Assembly (NCBI GenBank): GCA_045539425.1
Contig: JAZQFH010000036.1
Span: forward strand, 103,937 to 167,936
Length of the DNA: 64,000 bases
Reading direction: 5' to 3'
Source: RUG14871 sp045539425
GTDB taxonomy: Bacteria; Bacillota_I; Bacilli_A; Erysipelotrichales; Erysipelotrichaceae
The stretch's first letter is position 1; every line of letters starts with the position of its first letter. Position numbers and translations under genes: made by a program. Shown here piece after piece: positions 1-8,407 of the stretch. The notes beneath the pieces are model-generated. The model saw only the letters and a program-made list of their open reading frames with translations. It was not told the origin of the DNA and did not search any database.

Positions 1-828
1 TCTCATGCATACCGTCGAAGCATGGTTGCCGTCGAAATAGATATAGGCATTGCCGCTTGTTTCATCCACGATGAGATCGAAGTCACCAATCTTATAATCA
101 TTCGGATGATAGAAATTATGGACCATTTCATATTCCCCCAGTAAAGAATCTGCCTGATAGACACTGAAGGCCGCTTCCGCTCCGGAGAGTTTAAACCAGC
201 AGACGTATTTGCCGGTTTTGGCACATTTCACGATATGCGGACGGTCTGTCCGCTTTGTCGGAAACATGGAGGAGTCCGGATCTTCCAGATTCGGTCGGAT
301 CAGGTATCCCAGATCTTTCCAGTTATAAAGATCCTTCGATGCATATACCTTCAAACCCCAGGTCCAGATACCGTTCTGTCCATCGGTATATTCCTTATTT
401 TCCCCATACCAGTAATAAATACCGTCTTCATAGTACATGGCGCCGCCATGCGCCTGGATTCTCTCGCCTTTGGTATCCAGCCATACCTGTCCCGGATAGA
501 TGGCATCCTGATGATGGCATTCTTCCTTTGGTGCTTTATTACGCTCTTCTTCCCAGATCTTCTGAAACTGTTCCATCTGTCTGCGTTCCATTTCGGTAAT
601 GATCTTTCCGGAAGCATTCAGCTCATCAAAGGCTGCACTGATCTTCGCTAAAACGGCATCGCTGTTGGGAACTCTGGCATATTTGATCAGCTGATTGAGA
701 GACAGCGTCAAGGCCTGAGGATTCCCTTCCGCCATTTTCAGTAAGCCCGGCATCATCTGTGACAGTAAATTTCTGGTTTCTTCTACTTCCAGTAAGTTCT
801 TGAGTCTGGTATCTGTATTTAAAATCAT
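1..828 (-). CDS. GH43-like glycosidase with N-terminal helical module, 3' end beyond window
   Basis: The frame is open from an ATG to the left edge (276 codons), so the C-terminus is missing. Residues 1 to about 75 form a predicted helical module (LLEVEETRNLLSQMMPGL, then a second helix pair) like the small helical module often appended to clostridial glycosidases. From about residue 110 the sequence looks like a five-bladed beta-propeller glycosidase start: IQAHGGAMYYEDGIYYWYGE, then YASKDLYNWKDLG and a later DFDLIVDETSGNAYIYF. This is typical of GH43-like enzymes acting on arabinose-, xylose- or galactose-containing glycans. No signal peptide is visible, so a cytoplasmic enzyme is inferred. 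It is the last visible gene of the symporter-GH3-GH2 operon, only 2 bases after the GH2 stop. Family assignment is from motif memory; the substrate is unknown. Confidence 0.75.
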   Translation of the reverse strand, partial: MILNTDTRLKNLLEVEETRNLLSQMMPGLLKMAEGNPQALTLSLNQLIKYARVPNSDAVLAKISAAFDELNASGKIITEMERRQMEQFQKIWEEERNKAPKEECHHQDAIYPGQVWLDTKGERIQAHGGAMYYEDGIYYWYGENKEYTDGQNGIWTWGLKVYASKDLYNWKDLGYLIRPNLEDPDSSMFPTKRTDRPHIVKCAKTGKYVCWFKLSGAEAAFSVYQADSLLGEYEMVHNFYHPNDYKIGDFDLIVDETSGNAYIYFDGNHASTVCMR

Positions 829-830
829 AC

Positions 831-3011
831 TTACCCTTTCTTTATTTTCTGAAGTGCACTGTTCAGTGACTTGATCATTTCCGGTTTAATTGCCGGCCCT
901 GCCTGCTTCAGCAGAGTTTCCAGCGGCATTCTTGCCAGCATCTTCTGCAGATTTTCATTTCTCGAGCTGGCCTGAGCGACATCACCGCGGGAAGCCTTGG
1001 CTGCTTCCATGATCCGGTTCACGATTGCTGCAGATACCGGGTTTGCCAATAAGGCACCGAAAGTATCCCTGATGGAATAGCAGCTTTCATCAATTTCTTC
1101 CTTATCGAACCAGTTGACGATTTCATTATCAAGCAGCTGATAGGACGGATCCGCTTTTTCCACTCTGACGATCCGGATTTCATCTCTGTATTCACCCGCA
1201 ACCGCCTCAATGACGTGTTCCGTTTGAATGGCGACTTCAAATTCAAAGACTTTTGCGCCTTTTTTTGTTTCGATAAGTTTTCCATCTACATAGAGGGAAA
1301 CCTCATCCAGATTGGAATACACCTTCACTTTGGTAACATCCTCCGCCCGGTTCACATAACGTCTTCCGCATACGTGAACAAACGGTTCTTTGCTCCAATA
1401 GGCTTTGTATAAATAGAACGCATCCTTGCGAATCTTGCGGTCAAATGTAACCAGACCCTTCTGGTTCTGTCCGTCGCGGCCGCCTTCATTTCTGCCGTCT
1501 GCCCCGAAGTCGAACATATTCCAGACAAAAGTGCTCCAAAGATAAGGCCGCGCTTCGATCAGCTTGAGAATGTGCTCATGATAGACACACTGATATTCCT
1601 CGGAATAATCCCCTCTTTGCGGATTTGAGGAATGGAACTGAATATTGGCATCCGCACCGTATTCGGAGAAACCGATCACCCGGTTCGGATATTTACTGTG
1701 ATATTCATCAAAGAAGGCATCGTTGTCCTTCAGATCACCGACATACCATCCGTAATAGAGGTTGTAGCTTCCGACATCCGCGACATCGATCAGCTCGCTG
1801 TCCGTTTCCAGCATGAAGACATGCGCCATGGTTGTCACTCTGGTAGGATCCATGCGGTGGCAGAGGTCATTCAGCAGTCTGTGGTTTTCCAACAGATCCG
1901 CCGTGACGGCTCCGGAAGCCGTGATTTCATTGGACAGTCCCCAGCAGCATACGCACGGGTGGTTGTAGCACTGGGTAATCATCTCTCTCATCTGTGACAA
2001 TGTGTTTTCCCTGCCGTTTTCCATATGCAGGGTAATATAAGGAATCTCCGCCCAGACGATCAGTCCCGCTTCATCACAGAGATCATAGAAATCCTGACTG
2101 TGCTGATAGTGCGCAAGACGGATGGAATTGGCACCGATTTCCCGTATGAGTTCCAGATCTTCCCTGTGTTCCTTCCGGGTAATGGCATTGCCCATTTCCC
2201 ATCTGTCCTGATGGCGTGAAACACCTCTCAGAGGATACTCACGGCCATTGAGAATAAAGCCTCTTTGCGGATCAAACTCCATGGTGCGACAGCCGAAGCG
2301 GACGCAGATTTCATCATCCGCATATTTTGCTCTGGCTTCATAGAGATACGGATCATTGATTCCATCCCATAAACGAACATTTTCCAGACAGAACACCGCT
2401 TCACTGTAGCCATTTACGGATTCTACAGTCTTAGAAAGACCGTTCACGCAGAAAGTCACCTGACCGTCCCCGTTCTGCCAGCTTTCCACCTTCACTTCGG
2501 CATTACTGTCTTTGACGACTGGTGTAACTTTCAGGCCCGGCGTTCCGTCCTTGATCAGTTCGAAATGCCTCTCATTGACGGAAATCAGTCTGACATCGCG
2601 GTAGATGCCTCCATAAAAGGTAAAGTCGGCTTTCTGAGGATAGACATGATCACTCACTCCGTTATCCACCAGCACACAAATGGTATTCTTCTTCCGTAAG
2701 TCGCATAGTTCAACGCGGAAAGTGGAATAGCCGCCTTCATGATGAGCGATACAGCTGCCGTTCAGATAAACATCCGCCGTATGGTTTACACCGCCAAATT
2801 CCAGATAATGATGTTCTCCGCATTCCGGCTGATCAAACTGCTTCACATAGCTGCATACGCCCCTGTAGTAGTCGTTACCGCCATCCTGGCCGTCTTTACT
2901 GTTCCAGCTGTGGGGTAAAGAAACCTTTTCGGCATTGGCAGGAATTTCGCAGGCTACCTTGTCATCTTTGATAAAATACCAGTCATTGTTGAAGTTTTGA
3001 ACTGTTCTCAT
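831..3011 (-). CDS. GH2 family glycosidase (beta-galactosidase/glucuronidase-like)
   Basis: Retaining exo-beta-glycosidase of family GH2, 726 residues, cytoplasmic (no signal peptide). The N-terminal jelly-roll shows LPHSWN near residue 33 and YRGVCSYVK; the Ig-like domain follows; the TIM barrel begins near RGVSRHQDRW (residue 262). Predicted acid/base is Glu362 in LSNEIT and predicted nucleophile is Glu450 in GFSEYGAD. After about residue 640 comes a helical tail (NLQKMLARMPLETLLKQAG) resembling the N-terminal module of the neighbouring GH43-like protein. Its ATG overlaps the TGA of the upstream GH3 gene by four bases, so translation is probably coupled. It likely removes terminal beta-linked sugars from oligosaccharides imported by the operon's symporter. 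Exact sugar specificity cannot be read from the sequence. Confidence 0.9.
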   Translation of the reverse strand: MRTVQNFNNDWYFIKDDKVACEIPANAEKVSLPHSWNSKDGQDGGNDYYRGVCSYVKQFDQPECGEHHYLEFGGVNHTADVYLNGSCIAHHEGGYSTFRVELCDLRKKNTICVLVDNGVSDHVYPQKADFTFYGGIYRDVRLISVNERHFELIKDGTPGLKVTPVVKDSNAEVKVESWQNGDGQVTFCVNGLSKTVESVNGYSEAVFCLENVRLWDGINDPYLYEARAKYADDEICVRFGCRTMEFDPQRGFILNGREYPLRGVSRHQDRWEMGNAITRKEHREDLELIREIGANSIRLAHYQHSQDFYDLCDEAGLIVWAEIPYITLHMENGRENTLSQMREMITQCYNHPCVCCWGLSNEITASGAVTADLLENHRLLNDLCHRMDPTRVTTMAHVFMLETDSELIDVADVGSYNLYYGWYVGDLKDNDAFFDEYHSKYPNRVIGFSEYGADANIQFHSSNPQRGDYSEEYQCVYHEHILKLIEARPYLWSTFVWNMFDFGADGRNEGGRDGQNQKGLVTFDRKIRKDAFYLYKAYWSKEPFVHVCGRRYVNRAEDVTKVKVYSNLDEVSLYVDGKLIETKKGAKVFEFEVAIQTEHVIEAVAGEYRDEIRIVRVEKADPSYQLLDNEIVNWFDKEEIDESCYSIRDTFGALLANPVSAAIVNRIMEAAKASRGDVAQASSRNENLQKMLARMPLETLLKQAGPAIKPEMIKSLNSALQKIKKG

Positions 3012-5479
3012 AATTTGATTTCCTCATTCTTTCGAATCAGAGCCAGAACTCTGGCACAGCTGGTTCTCAGCGCTTTTCTGCTGACTATGTTTTCTTCCAG
3101 GCCTTTCTGTAAGGCAATATGCTGATCGCTTCTGCCTGGCATGATCAGATCACAGCCGCTTTCATTTGCTTTCTGTACATTGGAACTTGCCGGCTTGCAT
3201 GGATCTTCCCGGGAAGCCTTCATGGAATCCCAGTCAGACATCACCAGACCTTCAAATCCCCATTCGTTTCTTAAGACCTTATTTAACAGATCATCGTTGT
3301 TTGTGCAGTAGACACCGTTTACTTTATTATATGCCGCCATCACGGTTGCCGGACAGCTTTCCTTCACAACGATTTCAAAACCTCTCAGATACAGCTCCCG
3401 CAGCGTCTTTTCACTCATATTGGAGGACGACATGTTCCGCTCAAGTTCACAGCTGTTCGCTGCATAATGCTTCACGGAAACAAATCTGCCCTTATGGGAC
3501 TGTACTCCTTTGGTCAAAGCCGCAGCCACCTTACCGGATACGATTGGATCTTCACTGTAGTATTCGAATGTTCTGCCACATAACGGATTTCTTAAAATAT
3601 TCAATGCCGGAGCCAGCCATACCGTTACCCCGTAACATTCCATCTCTCTGCCGATTCCCTCTCCGACTCTATTAATCAGTTCTTCATTGAATGTCTGAGC
3701 CAGAAGCAGAGAACACGGCCACGCCGTAGCGTACTGATAATGAACCACTCCGTCATCCGGAGAAGCCATCTGGGAGCGTAAAGCCATGCCGGAGAAGCCG
3801 AACATATAGCGTTTGTAGGCTTCCAATACATGCGGAACACGGGCAGCCTTGCTGGTACCGTCCGGCAGTTCCACCACCTGGGAAGTCAGATTCAGACCCT
3901 GCGGACCATCGGACAGGATGATGTTCGGGATGCCATATGCTTCATATAAGAGCGGACTGGTCGTGCCGGAAGCGCCCATGGCTTCCACCTGCAAGCCTTT
4001 CGCAGAAGTACCGCCGCCAACGACAAGACGGATCATGTCTTCCTCGCTCATCTTTTCCAGAAGCGGATCATACGCTTCCGTTGCTTCATAATGATGGATC
4101 ACAGGTTTCATCTCTTCTGTCTTTATGGTATAAACATCAAGTCCCTCGACGGCTTCCTCTTTTTCCCCGTTTCTTTTCAGAGAGGTTAATTCTTTCTTCA
4201 GCGGGCAGACATTTGTGCACTGCTCGATTACACTCAGGCAATTCACCTTGATAACGGCTGCGTTCCTGACGTTTTCAGAACTGTTGCCCAACTTCAGGAT
4301 ATAGTTGCCTTCTTTTAGGACAAACGCGGAGAGCATTTCATCATAAACGGCAAGATCCTTATAGTCGAAGGTAAGCGTGAGTATCTCACTTTTCCCTTTG
4401 GAAAGTTCTTTTGTCTTCTGAAAGGCAATCAGACGCTTGTATTCGCCCAATTGCTGATACGGCAGTTTAGCGTAAAGCTGAACCACTTCCTTACCGGAGC
4501 AGTTGCCGATATTTGTGACTTCGCACACCACGCTCAGTCTGCCGCCTTCCACGCATAAGCCCTTATAGCTGAGTTTGAATTCCGTATACGATAAACCGTA
4601 TCCGAAATAATAGCGCGGTCTTACATCGAAGGAATCAAAATAGCGGTAACCGACAAAGACACCTTCGTTGTAGTCCTGTTCATATTTATTATCCGAAAAT
4701 GCGGAATAGTTTGCGGAAGACGGAAGATCTTCCAGATGGTATGCCCAGCTTGTTGTCAGTTTCCCGGAGAAATTTCTTTTCCCGCTCAAAAGCTCACCTA
4801 AGGCATTACCGCCTTCTTCTCCGCCCTGCGCGAAATAAACCAGTGCGGAAATCTTCATTTCATCCATGAAGGAAAGGTCAATCTGTCCGCCGACATTGAC
4901 AATCACCGTCAGCTTATTATAGTGCTCCGCCAGAAAGCGCAGGTTTTCGATCTCAATGTCATCCAGGCGGTAATCTCCCTTCGCATCTGTTCTGTCATTC
5001 CCTTCGCCGGCCTGTCTGGCAAGGACGTAAATTGCATTCTCGCACGAACATAAATCTTCTTTTGTGATTGCAATGCCGTAAGGATGCTGGAACGGCTGAA
5101 CCGTACCTAAAATCTGGTAGAAGTTCTGCATGCCCTTCACACGTTCTTCCTGCTCGATACGGTATGCTTCATAGGTATCGCTATAGTATCTGTCAAAACG
5201 GTCAAGCCATTTTTCCGTCAGGATTTCCATTCCGTTGTTCTTTAATCCGTCTTCAATGTTGACGGAATATCTTTCTCTGACAGCACCGGAACCCGTGCCG
5301 CCTTTAACGCTCATACGTGCTCCGGAGCCATATAAGGCAACACGTCTGTCTTTCAGCGGAAGCGTTTGATTGTCATTTTTCAAAAGGACAAAGCCTTCTG
5401 CGGCAGCTTCGAATGCCAGACTGCGGTTTTCCGCTTCCGTCGTGCTTACATCACTGCTTGTTGGTCCTTTAATAATCAT
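3008..5479 (-). CDS. GH3 beta-glycosidase with circularly permuted domain order
   Basis: Family GH3 enzyme of 823 residues. The usual order (TIM barrel, then alpha/beta sandwich, then FnIII) is inverted. The protein opens with the sandwich domain (AAAEGFVLLKNDNQTLPL near residue 27; ALVYFAQGGEEGGNALGELL), continues with the FnIII-like domain (FDSFDVRPRYYFGYGLSYTEF, about residue 280), and ends with the barrel (LAPALNILRNPLCGRTFEYY, KHYAANSCE). The predicted nucleophile is Asp749 in VMSDWDS. This inverted arrangement is known in some ruminal and gut beta-glucosidases, so it is a real subfamily and not an assembly error. No signal peptide is present. It sits between the symporter gene and the GH2 gene in one transcription unit. 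Substrate is probably a beta-glucoside or beta-xyloside. Confidence 0.92.
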   Translation of the reverse strand: MIIKGPTSSDVSTTEAENRSLAFEAAAEGFVLLKNDNQTLPLKDRRVALYGSGARMSVKGGTGSGAVRERYSVNIEDGLKNNGMEILTEKWLDRFDRYYSDTYEAYRIEQEERVKGMQNFYQILGTVQPFQHPYGIAITKEDLCSCENAIYVLARQAGEGNDRTDAKGDYRLDDIEIENLRFLAEHYNKLTVIVNVGGQIDLSFMDEMKISALVYFAQGGEEGGNALGELLSGKRNFSGKLTTSWAYHLEDLPSSANYSAFSDNKYEQDYNEGVFVGYRYFDSFDVRPRYYFGYGLSYTEFKLSYKGLCVEGGRLSVVCEVTNIGNCSGKEVVQLYAKLPYQQLGEYKRLIAFQKTKELSKGKSEILTLTFDYKDLAVYDEMLSAFVLKEGNYILKLGNSSENVRNAAVIKVNCLSVIEQCTNVCPLKKELTSLKRNGEKEEAVEGLDVYTIKTEEMKPVIHHYEATEAYDPLLEKMSEEDMIRLVVGGGTSAKGLQVEAMGASGTTSPLLYEAYGIPNIILSDGPQGLNLTSQVVELPDGTSKAARVPHVLEAYKRYMFGFSGMALRSQMASPDDGVVHYQYATAWPCSLLLAQTFNEELINRVGEGIGREMECYGVTVWLAPALNILRNPLCGRTFEYYSEDPIVSGKVAAALTKGVQSHKGRFVSVKHYAANSCELERNMSSSNMSEKTLRELYLRGFEIVVKESCPATVMAAYNKVNGVYCTNNDDLLNKVLRNEWGFEGLVMSDWDSMKASREDPCKPASSNVQKANESGCDLIMPGRSDQHIALQKGLEENIVSRKALRTSCARVLALIRKNEEIKL

Positions 5480-5497
5480 AAGTTATCCTTTCTGTAA

Positions 5498-5525
5498 ATA
5501 CCGGCAGAGTACTCTCTGCCGGTAT
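5498..5525 (-). other. Perfect 12-bp hairpin between symporter and GH3 genes
   Basis: ATACCGGCAGAG and its exact inverse are separated by a four-base loop. No T-run follows it in the direction of transcription, so it looks like an intra-operon mRNA-processing or stability hairpin, or a weak attenuator, and not a full intrinsic terminator. Confidence 0.6.
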
Positions 5526-5533
5526 GGAATATA

Positions 5534-6928
5534 CTATTCGTTCATCGCCGCTTCTTCTGCAGGAGCGTTTTTCTTGTGAGCTTTTTCGATTTCAGCAACT
5601 TCTTTTTCCAGTTTTGTGAATGCCATGGCCAGTAAGAACATGCCTAAGCAGAACAGTGCCGGAATCAGAGAATAGGAAGCTCTGATCATGAACAAGGCAC
5701 CCGGTGTCTGAGTCGCAAGTGCTCCGGAATATCCGGCGAGCTGTAACAGGACACCGATCAGGAATGAACCGATGGCGGAACCGGCATTGGTACCGAAGTT
5801 CTGGAATGCGGAGATCGTTCCTTCCATACGCGGAAAACCCTTATGTGCGGAATAAGTCGCAACATCGTAAATCATGATACCCATCAGGTAGGATGGCGCA
5901 AGTGCACTGATACCGGAAAGAATGAAGCCGAAGCGTAACATTGTCATGTTGGATCCGGCAAAGAAGTTCAGTAAATAGCCGGCCAAACCGATGATGGCGC
6001 CGATACCCACAACTTTGGACAGTGACAGTTTCCGGATCATCAGCGGGAATAATGCCATTAACGGCAGAATCGCAACGGAGAGGACCTGTAATGATCCGTA
6101 CAGGCCGATATCACCAACGATCCATGTGAAGTAATAGGATGCAGCACCCATACCCTGGATAGTCTGTAACATCAGAGTGATTCCGAGAACGATCCAGACA
6201 TACTTGTTGGTCTTGATCAGTTCAATGATCTGTTTCAGGGTAACCTTTTCATCTTCCTGACCTTCATGATCGCTTTCGACTTTGACATCTTCCTTGACGA
6301 AGAAGAAGCGTAATAAACCAACCAGCATCAGCGGTAAGCCGTACATGGCAACCAGTTTTGTCCAGCCTGCCGGGCTTGTAGCGATGACTTTCATGAGTCT
6401 TGGGAAGGAAACGGATACGACCATGGCCAGCAATGTGCCGAGGATACCACCGTAGCTCTGCAGTTTTGTCATGACTGTCTTGTTTTTGAACGCTCTGACC
6501 ATGTATGGAATCTGACAGGCAGCCAGCATTGTCTGGAAGATGGACTGTGTCAGTGCATAGGAGATGAACAGCCAAATGCTCTTAACAACCAGCGATCCGT
6601 TTGCCGGAATGGAGAATAAGGCAATTTCCGAGAGCCATAAGCCGATCAGGCATAACTCCCAAGGTCTTCCCTTACCGAGCTTGGTATTGGTATTGTCGAC
6701 TAATACGCCGGCGAACATTTCACCGACAGCATCCAGAATCTTGGAGAACATCAGCAGTGTACCGACAAGTAACGGCGGCATCTGCATCACGTCCGTGCAG
6801 TAGATCGTCAGATAGCTGTTGATAATCATAAAGCTCGCAGCTACCGACCAGTCTCTCATTCTCCAGGCGAGAAAGCGACCAATTGGCAGTTTGTCATCAG
6901 GATTTTTAACTCTCTTTTCTTTTGTCAT
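5534..6928 (-). CDS. GPH-family sugar:cation symporter (MFS)
   Basis: Integral membrane carrier of 464 residues with about 12 hydrophobic segments. The N-terminus (RMRDWSVAASFMIINSYLTIYCTDVM), the acidic loop VGEMFAGVLVDNTNTKLGKGRPW and the central KEDVKVESDHEGQEDEKVTLKQ hydrophilic loop fit the glycoside-pentoside-hexuronide symporters (MelB/XynT/YicJ type). It is the first gene of the operon, followed by GH3, GH2 and a GH43-like enzyme, so it probably imports the oligosaccharide or glycoside that these cytoplasmic enzymes cut. A GGGGAGT ribosome site precedes the ATG. A perfect cre match lies about 50 bases upstream, suggesting CcpA repression, and AraC-type repeats lie further up. Exact substrate unknown. 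Confidence 0.88.
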   Translation of the reverse strand: MTKEKRVKNPDDKLPIGRFLAWRMRDWSVAASFMIINSYLTIYCTDVMQMPPLLVGTLLMFSKILDAVGEMFAGVLVDNTNTKLGKGRPWELCLIGLWLSEIALFSIPANGSLVVKSIWLFISYALTQSIFQTMLAACQIPYMVRAFKNKTVMTKLQSYGGILGTLLAMVVSVSFPRLMKVIATSPAGWTKLVAMYGLPLMLVGLLRFFFVKEDVKVESDHEGQEDEKVTLKQIIELIKTNKYVWIVLGITLMLQTIQGMGAASYYFTWIVGDIGLYGSLQVLSVAILPLMALFPLMIRKLSLSKVVGIGAIIGLAGYLLNFFAGSNMTMLRFGFILSGISALAPSYLMGIMIYDVATYSAHKGFPRMEGTISAFQNFGTNAGSAIGSFLIGVLLQLAGYSGALATQTPGALFMIRASYSLIPALFCLGMFLLAMAFTKLEKEVAEIEKAHKKNAPAEEAAMNE

Positions 6929-6978
6929 TATTTTACTCCCCTTTTATTTTATCTTTCGATAATATCTTAAAGCATAGA

Positions 6979-6992
6979 TGAAAGCGCTAACA
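6979..6992 (-). promoter_or_regulatory. CcpA cre site
   Basis: TGAAAGCGCTAACA matches the cre consensus TGWNANCGNTNWCA at every position. It lies in the divergent intergenic region, close upstream of the symporter gene, where CcpA binding would repress the glycosidase operon when a preferred sugar is present. A CcpA gene is not in the window, so the link is inferred. Confidence 0.75.
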
Positions 6993-6996
6993 CAAT

Positions 6997-7051
6997 ATAT
7001 TTCGTCACGCCTTAATAATATTCGTCTTAATTATTAAATTTAACGAATATT
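6997..7051. promoter_or_regulatory. Repeats likely bound by the AraC-type regulator
   Basis: ATATTTCGTC and ATATTCGTC are direct repeats whose TTCGTC cores are exactly 20 bases (two helical turns) apart. The second copy also forms an inverted pair with ACGAATATT (arms 7017-7025 and 7043-7051, nine bases each, 17 apart). Placed between the divergent symporter operon and the AraC-family gene, these are a plausible operator for that regulator. Confidence 0.5.
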
Positions 7052-7089
7052 GTTATATCATAGCTAATTTTATATATTATAATGGAGTC

Positions 7090-8274
7090 ATGGATCCCTT
7101 CTTTAACCTGGAAACAAACATGTTATTAAAGATTCTGCAGAGCAGTCTGTCAATCAGCTGCGTTATTTTGAATGCGTACAGGCAGATCATCTATACAACC
7201 TCTCCGAACAGAATTACCACATTGATCCTTTCCGGGAACAAAGTATTTCACAGAATGCTCGATCAGAAGAAGGACAAACTGCCGATTCTTTTCGGCTCAT
7301 CTCTGGGATCCATCTGGGCTGCCTGCTTTGATGAACGGGGCTTCATTTTCGTATTAGGTCCTTTTCTCTTATCGGAGTTAGCAGAAGACATTGCAGAAGA
7401 AGCCATGGATCAAAGTCAGATTCCGCTGCGTACTAAACACGAGATCATGGACTATCTGAAAACCGTTCCCGTCATCAACTATAACGGCATCTATCCTTAC
7501 GCGGAGATGCTGCATTTTGCGCTGAACAATGAAAAAATCAGCAGCGATAAAATCGAAACGTTTTCCGCCGGAAATTCCACAGACAATTCAAAGCCATCCC
7601 GGAGAGACAGAATGCGCACCTATAAAGCCGAGCTGCAGTTAATGAAAAACATTGAAGAGGGAAATTTGAACTACAAGGAATCACTGGAAAATGCCCGCAA
7701 GCTGTCGTACGGCATGAGCATTTCCACCGGAAATCCCTCCAGACAGATGAAGAATTCCGTCATCACCTTTATCTCCCTCGCGGCCAGAGCTGCCATACGG
7801 GGTGGACTGACACCGGAAATTGCCTATACCATATCAGACATGTATACGGAAAAAGTGGAAAAAGTCGATCACTTAAGTGAACTGACGCAGATCGGCAATC
7901 AGATGCTGGAAGAATACATCAGGCGCGTTCATGCCGTAAAAAACAAAGTGAAATACAGCAAAGCCATTCAGATCGTCATGGACCACATTGAAATGAACAT
8001 TGAGGAGGAAATACCGCTTTCTTCTTTGGCTCAGCTTACCGGCTATACGGAATACTACCTCTCCCGCACCTTTAAAAACGAGACCGGCGTCTCCATTAAC
8101 CGCTACATTGCCAGCGCCAAGATCAAGCGCGCAAAACTGTTACTGGACACAACGGATCTCAGCGTAAAAGAGATTGCGGAAAAACTGGGGTTTTCATCCG
8201 AGACCTACTTCTCCATGGTATTCAAAAAGGAAGAAGGCATCAGTCCGGCAAAATACCGCAGCCAGAACAGATAA
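7090..8274 (+). CDS. AraC-family transcriptional regulator
   Basis: DNA-binding regulator of 394 residues. The last 100 residues carry the two helix-turn-helix motifs of the AraC/XylS family (IPLSSLAQLTGYTEYYLSRT and LSVKEIAEKLGFSSETYFS, ending in GISPAKYR). The N-terminal 280 residues are not a recognisable cupin; they look like a ligand-sensing region specific to this Firmicute subgroup. It is divergent from the symporter-GH3-GH2-GH43 operon and probably activates it in response to the substrate. A TATAAT at 7078-7083 lies almost on top of the ATG and GGAG lies only two bases before it, so either the transcript is nearly leaderless or translation starts at the in-frame ATG at residue 11. 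Start therefore uncertain. Confidence 0.88.
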   Translation: MDPFFNLETNMLLKILQSSLSISCVILNAYRQIIYTTSPNRITTLILSGNKVFHRMLDQKKDKLPILFGSSLGSIWAACFDERGFIFVLGPFLLSELAEDIAEEAMDQSQIPLRTKHEIMDYLKTVPVINYNGIYPYAEMLHFALNNEKISSDKIETFSAGNSTDNSKPSRRDRMRTYKAELQLMKNIEEGNLNYKESLENARKLSYGMSISTGNPSRQMKNSVITFISLAARAAIRGGLTPEIAYTISDMYTEKVEKVDHLSELTQIGNQMLEEYIRRVHAVKNKVKYSKAIQIVMDHIEMNIEEEIPLSSLAQLTGYTEYYLSRTFKNETGVSINRYIASAKIKRAKLLLDTTDLSVKEIAEKLGFSSETYFSMVFKKEEGISPAKYRSQNR

Positions 8275-8305
8275 GCAGCCTGCACCAAAGATTCAATAAA
8301 AACAG

Positions 8306-8331
8306 ACAGCAATCCATCGGGTTGCTGTTTT
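8306..8331 (+). terminator. Probable terminator after the AraC-type gene
   Basis: Ten-base stem (ACAGCAATCC with GGGTTGCTGT, one G-U pair), three-base loop and a short TTTT tail. Confidence 0.5.
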
Positions 8332-8377
8332 GATGCGGGAGACACACTGTATTTCCCTTTTCACAAAAGAATATCCG

Positions 8378-8407
8378 AAAAAAAAGAATAAGGATGTTTC
8401 CTTATTC
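8378..8407 (-). terminator. Intrinsic terminator of the ROK gene
   Basis: Perfect nine-base stem GAATAAGGA/TCCTTATTC, loop AACA and eight Ts on the minus strand. The stem includes the ROK stop codon. Confidence 0.85.

Noticed and set aside
235..651. Plus-strand open frames of 114 and 138 codons opposite the left-edge gene
   Set aside because: The minus-strand frame gives a coherent GH43-like protein reaching the window edge; the plus-strand peptides have no recognisable features.
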